From contig JBBDWO010000029.1 of NCBI GenBank assembly GCA_040902765.1, positions 1 through 64,000 of the forward strand: a stretch of 64,000 bases of DNA. The letters are read 5' to 3'. Positions 34,482 through 42,363 of this stretch are shown here, in pieces; within the stretch, counting starts at the first letter, position 1, and every line of letters starts with the position of its first letter. Below the pieces are notes generated by a model that was given only the letters and a program-made list of their open reading frames with translations, was not told the DNA's origin and made no database searches. The stretch comes from Acidimicrobiia bacterium. GTDB lineage: Bacteria; Actinomycetota; Acidimicrobiia; Spongiisociales; UBA11373. The translations under genes and the position numbers were made by a program.

Positions 34482-36236
34482 TCAAAATGGTTCGTCGTCT
34501 GGTCCGTAGTCGTCCCGCGCCACCGGAGCTGAACGAGTCGCAGCGGCGTCTGCCGCTCTGGTCACTCCAAGGTGCTGCACGAGGACATCAAGAATGCGCT
34601 CGCCACCGCGGCAAGCGTCAAGGAACACCTCCGCCCAAGAGGCACCAGCCTCTAACGCAAGGTCGGCCGCGATCACAAGGTCGGGGCGGAAGGCTTGTGG
34701 ACACTGCTTCCATAAACGGGCAAGGTCGACTCGCGTGAGCTCGCCGCGCGTGCCCAACAGACGGATCGCCGCCGCTCTGCGTGCCCAGTGTGCTGCGCCG
34801 TCCTCTGCATCGCGCCGCGCGGCCTCGATGAGTATTGCCGGGCAACTGCCGGAGACGGTTTCGGCGACGCGGTAGAGCCAGGCGGCCTGGGACGCGAAAA
34901 CGAACTGCTTCTCCGCGAGGACCGCTGCGACCACCTCGGCAACGTCACCGGCCTGCGAACTCGCCACGGCGAGGAGGTAGGTCGCGATCGCGTCCGTCTC
35001 CGACGGGTAAGCCCGCAAGAGATTGGCGCACTGATCGATTGCGAACCCGTCGTCAGCCGCGGCGAGCGTCGTTAGCGACTCTCTGAGGGTCGTGTGAAAC
35101 ACCTCCTTGGGCCAAGCCTTCTTGCCCGAACCGGGCCGATGCTTGACAGACTCCCGAAACAGGGCCTTTGCTGTCTCGACGTCGCTGGGAGTGAGATCGT
35201 CGCGCAGAATCTCGATCGCCTCACTCATGTCGAGACGCTGGTATGGCCCCAAGCCCTCGGTCCACTCCGCGGCAAACCGAATGAGGGTGTCGGGATCGTC
35301 ACCGAGCTCATCGATCATCTCCTCCGGGACTTGGAGGTGGATGAGTACCCGACGGATCTCCGCCGGCTTGCCGGACTGGAGTGCGGCGAGCTGTGCCTGC
35401 TCGTAGCGCTGCTGAAGTGCGGACTTCTCTCTCTCGTGGGCTCCAAGGGTTACCGCGTAACCGGAGACAGTCTCAACGCTGCTCTTCTCGCCGTTCAGGT
35501 TGAGACCCAACTCTCGCAGGTTGTCCTCAAAGAGAGCGAGCGCCTCGCGACCGCGCCCGTATGACGAAGCGGCGATGCGAACATCGTCGCCATGTCGCCA
35601 GTAGTCATGACCTGCAATCAACATTGAACGGTCGACGGGGGAGAGAAAGAACGTTGCGAGGACGTCTGATTCGACTAAACCCTGGGGAATGCCTCGATCT
35701 GATCGGGTGACCCTGCCAAGGAACTCTTCCAGGGCATCGACCACCTCCCGCTGGCCAGTCGCCTCGATCAAGAGGGATGCCAACCGAGAGTGGCTAATGG
35801 TCTCGTAGAAGCCTGCAACGTCAGCGACGACGATGTGAGTTGGTCGCGACTCAAGAGGCACACGCAAGAACTCGGCCCATCTCTTCGGTACCGGGGCTGA
35901 TCGGGGCCACAGGCTCGCCTCTGGGCTTGCCAGGGCCAACTCAATCCGAGGGGCGAGCCCTCTCGTGAGAGCGGCGTAGACCACTCGATCTTCGAGGGTG
36001 AGGAGCGCAGCGGAGCGCGTAGTGAAGTCGCTCTTCGGCACAGGAACCCTGATGAGAGCGACCGGCTGATATTGACCCCGTTCCATCGCACGACTTATCC
36101 GCTCCCAAAGCCGCCTGCCAACTTGCCCGAGCAACTTGTCCTCCGGTCGGGACGGCAGAAGATCGTTCCGAGTGACGGTTTGAGCCGCAGCCCCGATGTC
36201 AAGGTGGGGTGCCGCTCTTGAGAAAACGTCAGCCAT
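34482..36236 (-). CDS. Defence-type reverse transcriptase with helical C-terminus
   Basis: A 584-aa protein. Reverse-transcriptase motifs: A in VVADVAGFYETISH (Asp139), B as GIPQG (182-186), C as HGDD (215-218) in place of YxDD, and D as LGLNLNGEKS (243-252). The C-terminal 300 residues are helical and repeat-like, as in Abi/unknown-group RTs of the defence-associated (DRT) kind. No maturase or intron features are seen, so it is not a group II intron. An associated ncRNA or protein partner is not evident. Confidence 0.8.
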   Translation of the reverse strand: MADVFSRAAPHLDIGAAAQTVTRNDLLPSRPEDKLLGQVGRRLWERISRAMERGQYQPVALIRVPVPKSDFTTRSAALLTLEDRVVYAALTRGLAPRIELALASPEASLWPRSAPVPKRWAEFLRVPLESRPTHIVVADVAGFYETISHSRLASLLIEATGQREVVDALEEFLGRVTRSDRGIPQGLVESDVLATFFLSPVDRSMLIAGHDYWRHGDDVRIAASSYGRGREALALFEDNLRELGLNLNGEKSSVETVSGYAVTLGAHEREKSALQQRYEQAQLAALQSGKPAEIRRVLIHLQVPEEMIDELGDDPDTLIRFAAEWTEGLGPYQRLDMSEAIEILRDDLTPSDVETAKALFRESVKHRPGSGKKAWPKEVFHTTLRESLTTLAAADDGFAIDQCANLLRAYPSETDAIATYLLAVASSQAGDVAEVVAAVLAEKQFVFASQAAWLYRVAETVSGSCPAILIEAARRDAEDGAAHWARRAAAIRLLGTRGELTRVDLARLWKQCPQAFRPDLVIAADLALEAGASWAEVFLDACRGGERILDVLVQHLGVTRAADAAATRSAPVARDDYGPDDEPF

Positions 36237-36252
36237 GCTGAAGAGCCTAGGA

Positions 36253-36290
36253 CCCTGGGCCTCAGGCAGCGTGTGGGCATGTCATCCGAG
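36253..36290 (+). repeat. Accessory boundary repeat, copy 6
   Basis: CCTGGGCCTCAGG (stem CCTG/CAGG), then CAGCGTGTGGGCATGTCATCC. It lies between the RT start and the next minus-strand gene. Confidence 0.8.
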
Positions 36291-36310
36291 GAGGGTTCCC
36301 TGTCCGAGAT

Positions 36311-36757
36311 TCAGAGTCCGGAGTCCCTCCTGAGTTGGAACTCGGCGTAGGACCGGCCGAGGATCCGTTCGTGAAGGAGCTTCCGCAAGTCCTGAAGGTG
36401 CCGTAGCAGGTCAGACTTCCACTGCTCCTGCTCCTCCGTAAGCGGCGAACCAGGGTCGGTGTGAAGGCGAGTCTCAGCATCCCATCTGGTGAGCGTGTTG
36501 AACACAGAACGCGCTCTGTCGATCAATAATTGCTCCTTGACCCCAAGAGCCCATCCCTTTGAGATCAGCCGACCGAATCCCTGTCGCGCCCGCGGCCAAT
36601 TCTCACTACTGACGGACGACGCGAGCGGGGATAGGATCTCAGCCGCCTCAATTCTCGACTTCCTGATGAATTCGCGCCGGCTCACGAACACAGCCCCCGC
36701 CAGGGACAACGCGCCACCGAAGAGCGCGCCGATCAGCCCCAAGAAGATGTTGTCCAT
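36311..36757 (-). CDS. Small membrane-anchored protein
   Basis: A 148-aa protein with one N-terminal membrane helix (NIFLGLIGALFGGALSLAGAVFV) and a charged helical cytoplasmic part. No family recognised. The start at MDN (36757) is chosen for helix placement; another ATG is five codons upstream. Confidence 0.6.
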   Translation of the reverse strand: MDNIFLGLIGALFGGALSLAGAVFVSRREFIRKSRIEAAEILSPLASSVSSENWPRARQGFGRLISKGWALGVKEQLLIDRARSVFNTLTRWDAETRLHTDPGSPLTEEQEQWKSDLLRHLQDLRKLLHERILGRSYAEFQLRRDSGL

Positions 36758-36784
36758 GTCATCACTCCCCACTCCGAGTCTACG

Positions 36785-36820
36785 GGCTGGATTCAGCCAG
36801 CGTGCGGGAATGTCACCGGA
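36785..36820 (+). repeat. Accessory boundary repeat, copy 7
   Basis: GGCTGGATTCAGCC (stem GGCTG/CAGCC), then AGCGTGCGGGAATGTCACC. It lies between the divergently oriented small membrane-anchored gene and the next plus-strand gene. Confidence 0.85.
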
Positions 36821-36863
36821 GCAGGCTGTGTGAGGGATGAGGTTGCCGGGATACGATCTCCAG

Positions 36864-37628
36864 ATGTACGACCAGACCCGAATCGTCGATATCGACTCTG
36901 TGGACTCGTGGCCGCCCTTGGTGCTTGAGCTGATCGACCGGGTGATCGACAGCTTGGTGGGCGATGATTGGCTCAGGTATCCGAGGGATCACTTCAGGAC
37001 CGGGGACTTCGAGGAGGAGGAGCGCCTGCTGAGAGAGGCGCTGTCGTCGCATCGCCTTCTCGCGCACCACGCTGCCCGGCTACTTCAGCACGAGATTGAT
37101 GACATTCAGGAATCGTCCGGGCTGCGCGTCCTGACGGAGGATCTGCGGCTCGCAAAGGTGCAATCTGCTCTGGAGCATTATCCGGAGCTCGCAGCCCTTG
37201 ACCCGGGAGGGACAAAGATCCTTTCCGATGGGCCGAATTCCTGGCAGGGAACAGCAGGCGGCCGGATCGGCACGATCGACTTTGTGGCGCCGTTCAGCAT
37301 CTTCGAGCATCAGACGTGGGGCTTCTGGAACCTCTTTGACACCTGGGGTGGCGAGACACTGGGATGGCTCAAGGACGGCAGGGAGTCGAGCGAACTCCTG
37401 ATGCGCCTCACGGAGGCGAGCAAGCCCGTCATCGTCGAGTTCGGCGCGCGAGTCGCGACACTGAATACGTACAAGATGCTGCTTCCCGCGTTTGTCGGGA
37501 GTCGTGGCAGCGCGGACGACTACTGGGGTCAGTGGCGAACCAACGAGTCGATCCCGCCGGATTGGGTCGGGGAATTGATCACGCCCGATAGCCCACGGTG
37601 GCCGGATGGGCACGTCGAGGTGGCATAG
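36864..37628 (+). CDS. Hypothetical protein
   Basis: A 254-aa soluble protein (start MYDQTRIVDIDSVDSW; an ATG at 36837 is also in frame). The N-terminal half is acidic and helical; the C-terminal half has Trp-rich segments (HQTWGFWNLFDTWGGETLGW). No recognised family. Last gene before the broken charged-protein copy. Confidence 0.6.
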   Translation: MYDQTRIVDIDSVDSWPPLVLELIDRVIDSLVGDDWLRYPRDHFRTGDFEEEERLLREALSSHRLLAHHAARLLQHEIDDIQESSGLRVLTEDLRLAKVQSALEHYPELAALDPGGTKILSDGPNSWQGTAGGRIGTIDFVAPFSIFEHQTWGFWNLFDTWGGETLGWLKDGRESSELLMRLTEASKPVIVEFGARVATLNTYKMLLPAFVGSRGSADDYWGQWRTNESIPPDWVGELITPDSPRWPDGHVEVA

Positions 37629-37682
37629 GGAACGGAGCGCCAGGACTAGGTCCGAACCGCGGTCAGGCTGGCTGCAAGTGCC

Positions 37683-37815
37683 ATGCCGAGCGCAAGCAGC
37701 GCGAGGAGAGTCTCCCCGCCGAGGAACGCCCCAAGTCAGATCACGACGACGCCGAGCAAGGCGAGCGCAGGAACGGAGCGGATGACGACGACCGCAGGCG
37801 CGGCGTTTACGGACT
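37683..37815 (+). pseudogene. Degenerate copy of the small charged-protein gene
   Basis: The frame encodes HAERKQREESLPAEERPK...AEQGERR...ADDDDRRRG, clearly related to the protein at 25348-25542 at both protein and DNA level (GCGAGGAGAG.CT..CCGCCGAGGA is shared). The N-terminus and a proper start are missing, so it is probably a remnant. Confidence 0.6.
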
Positions 37816-37879
37816 GAGCGGCGCCTAGAAGAGCGCTCGCCTTCTCCTTTCTTGGTGCCTTCTCGAGATGGGAATCTGC

Positions 37880-37928
37880 GTTTAAGATCTTAAGTGGATT
37901 GACAGACGCTTAAACTCACGATTAGTCT
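37880..37928 (+). promoter_or_regulatory. Promoter with palindromes upstream of the DGQHR gene
   Basis: A perfect -35 TTGACA (37899-37904) and a weak -10 TAGTCT (37923-37928) at 18 bases. Inverted repeat GTTTAAG (37880-37886)/CTTAAAC (37909-37915) brackets the -35, and the 12-bp palindrome TTAAGATCTTAA overlaps the left arm. Binding of a repressor there is plausible. Confidence 0.6.
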
Positions 37929-37961
37929 CTTGCGAAGTCCCACCAAGGAAGGTAACGCCCC

Positions 37962-39245
37962 ATGTCCACACCAGATATTCCGACGCTTCCTAAGACTCTT
38001 TCGGGTCTTCAGCCGACGGATGACTATGTCGCGCAACAAACGTCCCAGGGCGGGCGGCTTCACTATGCGGTCGCGTTGCCACTTTCGCAGGTGCCGGTGG
38101 TGCTTCCTGTTCCGGACCCGGCCATACCGCTCGAAGACAACCGACAGGTCAGGGTCAATCACGCTCAGTCCTTCGCCGAGTACATCAAGAAGAACGCGGA
38201 GTGGCATGCCGGTCCCCTGACAGTTCGGACCACAGCGCGCGCCGTCTCGTTTGAGCCCTTTCCCGGGGGGGACTACGGGACTTTGAAAGTCGGCGTCCTG
38301 AAGGTGCCACGAAATGACCGGCGCAGTTTTCGCATTGTCGACGGGCAACACCGTGTCCTAGGCGTGTCTCGGCTCCTTGAGCAGCTGAGCAACGAGGTCA
38401 CCAACCAAGTGTCGAAGGTCGCTGCCGCCAAGCGAAACGGTGAACCCGCCGCGGCTGTGAACTCGCTGCAGGAGAAATTGCGTGACTTGGAGAGAATTCA
38501 GAAGCGGGTGTCGGAGGACTCAATCTTCATGGACCTGATCATTGAGAACGACACGGAGAAGGCACGTCAGATCTTCGTTGATGTCGCCAACAACGCCGTC
38601 GGAGTCACGAAGTCCGTCACCTCGCGCTTCGACTCGAGGAAGGTGGTCAATCGCGCTCTCCATGGCCTTCTAAGCGATGGCGACCTGAGCCCGGCCCTGA
38701 TCGGTCGAGTCGACCTGCAGCAGGACCGAATTGGAGGAGCCAATCCCAATCTGTTGGGCGCCAAGCACGTCGCAGACATCATCCGGATTGTCGCGGTGGG
38801 GCCTACCGGCCGTGTCTCTCGGGCCCAGGAGAAGACGCTTGACGCCGAGCTACTCGCCAGGCAAGCGAACCGGTTCTTTGAAGTGCTATCGAAAGGCTTC
38901 CCCGAGATTGAGGCAATCGCAACCGGTAGGAAGGGTCCGGCTGAACTCCGGCCCCGCAGTCTGGTGTTGTCGACCACGATGCTTCGGGTACTGGCTGGCG
39001 TCTACTACAACCTGAAGACCAACTCCGCGTCGGAGGCGGACATCGTGTCCTTCTTCAATCGCCTCGCAAAGCACATGGAAGCCCCAGTTGATGGGACGAC
39101 CCCGAGTGGCCAGCTCCTTCTAGGCGCGACGACGAGCGAGGCATTCACAGACGGTGCGACGGCGCCGGGAGCTCGGGCGCAGCAAGTGCGGGAGTTGGCA
39201 ACCGTATTGACAGAGTGGGCTACAACGCCACCACCGGGGTTTTGA
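37962..39245 (+). CDS. DGQHR-domain (DndB-like) protein
   Basis: A 427-aa protein with the ParB-like signature IVDGQHR (125-131), QVRVNHAQSFAEYI upstream, and IFVDVANNAVGVTKSVTSRFDSRK, as in DndB/DGQHR proteins. DndB controls phosphorothioate modification operons, but no dndCDE are nearby. AAGGAAGG precedes the ATG by nine bases. Its TGA overlaps the next ATG (TGATG), so the two are coupled. Confidence 0.85.
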   Translation: MSTPDIPTLPKTLSGLQPTDDYVAQQTSQGGRLHYAVALPLSQVPVVLPVPDPAIPLEDNRQVRVNHAQSFAEYIKKNAEWHAGPLTVRTTARAVSFEPFPGGDYGTLKVGVLKVPRNDRRSFRIVDGQHRVLGVSRLLEQLSNEVTNQVSKVAAAKRNGEPAAAVNSLQEKLRDLERIQKRVSEDSIFMDLIIENDTEKARQIFVDVANNAVGVTKSVTSRFDSRKVVNRALHGLLSDGDLSPALIGRVDLQQDRIGGANPNLLGAKHVADIIRIVAVGPTGRVSRAQEKTLDAELLARQANRFFEVLSKGFPEIEAIATGRKGPAELRPRSLVLSTTMLRVLAGVYYNLKTNSASEADIVSFFNRLAKHMEAPVDGTTPSGQLLLGATTSEAFTDGATAPGARAQQVRELATVLTEWATTPPPGF

Positions 39246-40183
39246 TGGGCGCAAGGAACTGGACAACTGGAGCGCGAGACTACCCAATGAACCTTGAGGA
39301 TCTCCGTGGCTCTCAGGTAGGCGATGTAGCCCTCCTCTTCGATGACAGCACGGTCGTGTCAGCGGCCTTCCATTACCACGCGCAGATCGCCTTCGCTCAC
39401 ACCGTCAACGAGCTGATTCGCCTTAGTGGCCAATCGGTGCCGATGCACTGGGATCCGAGAGTTGGCTCAGTCGAGTGGTGGCGAGTGATTGAGGGAACGG
39501 TTGCACTGCTACACAGGGTGCTTCTCCGAGAGCGAGAATCGGGGTTGCGGCCGGACCTAGCTGACTCAACAGATGAAAGAGCCGACGTCCTTGACAAGTG
39601 GTCGGCGATCGCTCGATGGTTCTCGAACGGCCTTCACTCTCCACCATCCCAACTAACTGGGCTGGTGGTAGAGCTCAGGGACTTCCGGAACTCCTTTGAG
39701 CACGCCACGCGAGCAAGCACTCGCACCCGCAAACACTCGAAGCTCGCAGAGGCCCCCGCCGCAGCGAATGTCGCTGATGCCATGGAGGCCATGGCTATCT
39801 GTGTGGCCGCCTCCGCTTACTTCCGCTACGTCCTCCCGGGGACTGACCTTATGCCGCAGATAGTCGCCCCCTCGCGAGAGCACGTGATGTTTGAACCACT
39901 GGATGTCGTCGCGCGCGAGGCCCTGTTCCCAATGTACCTGCGACTTCTTGAGGCTCGCGGCCTTGGGACCGACATCTCCCTCTACAACGGTCTTGGCCAG
40001 ATCAGAGGGCAGGCCCTCGTGAGTACGGCCCTCATCGTTCGGTATGAGGACGAGAACAGTCTGCCCGACGCGGTGCAAACGATCGATGTGCTCAGCGATC
40101 TCGGAACTTGGGTGGAGACCCGAGAGACCCCGGATCCAGGCATGTTTCGCCTACCTTCGTACGGCGTCCGGTCGCAACAATAA
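39245..40183 (+). CDS. HEPN-like protein coupled to the DGQHR gene
   Basis: A 312-aa protein. Residues 148-153 are RNSFEH, within ELRDFRNSFEHATR, matching the RNxxxH catalytic signature of HEPN RNases; the surrounding region is helical. No other domain is recognised. HEPN proteins act as RNases in toxin-antitoxin and abortive systems. The start at 39245 is fixed by the TGATG coupling. HEPN assignment rests on this motif alone. Confidence 0.6.
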   Translation: MGARNWTTGARDYPMNLEDLRGSQVGDVALLFDDSTVVSAAFHYHAQIAFAHTVNELIRLSGQSVPMHWDPRVGSVEWWRVIEGTVALLHRVLLRERESGLRPDLADSTDERADVLDKWSAIARWFSNGLHSPPSQLTGLVVELRDFRNSFEHATRASTRTRKHSKLAEAPAAANVADAMEAMAICVAASAYFRYVLPGTDLMPQIVAPSREHVMFEPLDVVAREALFPMYLRLLEARGLGTDISLYNGLGQIRGQALVSTALIVRYEDENSLPDAVQTIDVLSDLGTWVETRETPDPGMFRLPSYGVRSQQ

Positions 40184-40387
40184 GCGGTGACCGAACCCGC
40201 CCTCGACAGGTGGTGGGAGGCCATCCAAGTCAAGGACTCATGTGCAAGGCTCAGTAGCTCGATCTGTGTTGCGACTATTTCGACTATTGCGTTAAATGCG
40301 GTGATCGTGTAGGTTTGCTGCAGGAGGTAGATCATCAGCAACCAACCCGCCGCGAGAGTCTCGGAAGTCAACGATACGGCCCCCGGC

Positions 40388-40789
40388 GTGCTCGCCGACT
40401 TCCTGCGTCGTCATCCCACCCCATCCACACGCGTGATGCTCGTCGCTGATGATGTTGGTGCTCCAACCATGATCACAGTCCCATCTGAGGCTCTCAAGAT
40501 GTTCATCGAGGTCCTCGACCACTTGAAGGACGGCGTGGGAGTCTCGATCGTGCCACAGAGTGCAGAACTCACGACTCAGCAAGCCGCGGACTTGTTGGGC
40601 GTGTCCCGGCCATTCCTGATTGACAAGGTCCTGCTGCCGAATGGACCCCTTGAGTTTCGCACTGTGGGGCGTCACCGCCGGATTCGGTTTGTCGACCTGG
40701 ACACATTTCGGAAGGCCGAGGCTGCCCGACGGAAGAGGGCCGCCGATCGCGTAACCAAAATTGGCATAGATGCCGGGTTGGACGACTGA
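40388..40789 (+). CDS. Excisionase-type HTH antitoxin
   Basis: A 133-aa protein with a MerR/excisionase-like helix-turn-helix, ELTTQQAADLLGVSRPFLI...RTVGRHRRIRFVD, the usual antitoxin of PIN_3 toxins. GTG at 40388. A strong AGGAGG (40322-40327) stands before in-frame ATC codons at 40331 and 40334 with no ATG/GTG, so the true start may be non-canonical and about 18 codons upstream. Confidence 0.8.
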   Translation: MLADFLRRHPTPSTRVMLVADDVGAPTMITVPSEALKMFIEVLDHLKDGVGVSIVPQSAELTTQQAADLLGVSRPFLIDKVLLPNGPLEFRTVGRHRRIRFVDLDTFRKAEAARRKRAADRVTKIGIDAGLDD

Positions 40790-41341
40790 GTGGCCTTCCG
40801 CGTCCTCTACGACGCAAACGCCGTATTCGGTGCGCTGCAACGGAGCATTCTTGTTCGTGTTGGTGTGGCGCAGGCCAGGTTCAACCTTCGGGTCCTTCTC
40901 ACTGACGCCATCCTTGACGAGATGGTTGACGCGGTTCGACGGAAGTACTCGGACTTCAGTGAGACGCAGGGTGAGAGCCTGAAACTCGCGATCAAAGAGG
41001 CCATCCCAGATTGCCTGGTGACCGGGTACAACTACGCGATCGAGAGCGTCACCATCGCGGACCCTGACGATGGGCACGTTGTGGCCGCCGCAATCCACTC
41101 AAACTCACAACTGATCATCACCGATGACGTAGCGTTCACATCCGACGCCCTCGAACCCCACGGTCTCGAAGCACAGAGCCCAGACGACTTCCTCACCGAC
41201 CTGTTCGACCTAAACCCCGCGACGGTCCGACAGATCGTCAACGACGAGGCATCTGAAAGGAACTGTGACACCGAGGAGCTAATCGACCTCCTGGAGCAGC
41301 GCGGCTTGATCCGCCTCGCCCAACACCTGCGCCGCGACTGA
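40790..41341 (+). CDS. PIN-domain toxin
   Basis: A 183-aa PIN_3-type RNase: YDANAVFGA (Asp8) at the start, ADPDDGHVVAAAI (the acidic DxxDxH cluster) and LIITDD later, with a helical C-terminal extension. The GTG follows directly after the antitoxin TGA. Confidence 0.85.
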   Translation: MAFRVLYDANAVFGALQRSILVRVGVAQARFNLRVLLTDAILDEMVDAVRRKYSDFSETQGESLKLAIKEAIPDCLVTGYNYAIESVTIADPDDGHVVAAAIHSNSQLIITDDVAFTSDALEPHGLEAQSPDDFLTDLFDLNPATVRQIVNDEASERNCDTEELIDLLEQRGLIRLAQHLRRD

Positions 41342-41414
41342 GGACTCCACGCCTTGACCTAGCGTCGACAAGACCAGGGACGTGCGCCGACTCTCAGATG
41401 TGAAACCAGCGCTA

Positions 41415-42332
41415 TCAGCAAGCGTGCACTCTCTCGACTACGTCGGCCATCGCCTCGACGGCTTCTACGGTCTTCGGGTAGAGGTCGCAACGTACTTCGG
41501 TGAAGCCGAGGGACTGGAACCCGAGGAGTGTGCTGGTTATCTCCTCGGGCGAACCGGAGAGTGGGTGTCCGATCCCTGTCGCTCCGTCCGCCTCGGCGCT
41601 ATTCATGGGATCCAGGGTGTAGGCGTCGAGGGTCCGCACCAGAGTGTCGGGATCTCTGCCGACCTCTTCGCAGGCTCGTTCAAGCTCTTCTACCAAGGGG
41701 GTCAGTGTCTCTGTCGCGGTCCGGTGGTCGGTGGACCACCAGTTCCACGCGTCGGCGTACTGGGCGGCCAGCCTCATCATCTTCGGGCCCCCGGCGGCGA
41801 TGATGATCGGCGGGCCACCCGGGCGCGGGCCTTGGAGTACCAGTTCAGATTGCTTGGCGGAGTGAAAGTCGCCGTCGTAGTCGACGGAACCCGACTTGAG
41901 CAGACCGTGGATGATCTCGATCGCCTCCGCGAAGCGTGAGTACCGGTGGTCGGTCGGGAACCCGAACGCCTCATAGTCCGAGTCCGGGGTGTTGCCAGCG
42001 CCGATGCCGAACAGGTAGCGCCCACCCGATATCTCATCGATAGTCACCGCCATCTTCGCGGTGAGGGCCGGAGATCGATAGGGAGCGTTGACGACGGACT
42101 GGCCAATGTTGATCCGGCCCGTAGCGGCTGCGAGCGCCGCCGCGATGGACATCGACTCCAGGCAGCCGTAGGTCTCCTTGGGACCGCGATACAAGAGTGC
42201 GTCCTCGAACACGAAGCTGTCGAATCCCACGGCTTCGGCCGCGCTGGCAAGGCGGAGAACCCGTTCCCAGGTGGGGGCCGGCTTCGACCCGTCTGGGCTT
42301 CCGTGCAGCTGAGCGATTAGCCCAATTCTCAT
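41415..42332 (-). CDS. Luciferase-like (LLM) F420-type oxidoreductase
   Basis: A 305-aa LLM-family protein: FDSFVFEDALLYRG, ATGRINIGQSVVNAPYRSP, GRYLFGIGAGNTPDSDYEAFGFP, and PPIIIAAGGPKMMRLAAQYADAWN. The cofactor is probably F420 or FMN; the substrate is unknown. It marks the return to core-like composition after the accessory region. Confidence 0.9.
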   Translation of the reverse strand: MRIGLIAQLHGSPDGSKPAPTWERVLRLASAAEAVGFDSFVFEDALLYRGPKETYGCLESMSIAAALAAATGRINIGQSVVNAPYRSPALTAKMAVTIDEISGGRYLFGIGAGNTPDSDYEAFGFPTDHRYSRFAEAIEIIHGLLKSGSVDYDGDFHSAKQSELVLQGPRPGGPPIIIAAGGPKMMRLAAQYADAWNWWSTDHRTATETLTPLVEELERACEEVGRDPDTLVRTLDAYTLDPMNSAEADGATGIGHPLSGSPEEITSTLLGFQSLGFTEVRCDLYPKTVEAVEAMADVVERVHAC

Positions 42333-42363
42333 CGTGACTCCAATCCCGATCTCATCGATCGTC

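Noticed and set aside
34482-36236. Group II intron or retron as the source of the reverse transcriptase
   Set aside because: No intron domain V-like hairpin or msr/msd inverted repeats are seen near the gene, and the C-terminus lacks maturase or HNH signatures.
26096-36820. Calling the boundary repeats a CRISPR array or a classical integron attC array
   Set aside because: Spacing is 0.5-2.3 kb with genes between copies, so it is not CRISPR; the copies do not show the paired R/L boxes of known attC sites, and no integron integrase is present.
41399-41425. CAGCAAGCGTGC near 41.4 kb as another boundary-repeat copy
   Set aside because: Only the AGCGTGC part matches, and it is explained by the last codons of the LLM oxidoreductase gene; the GGGAATGTCAC part is absent.
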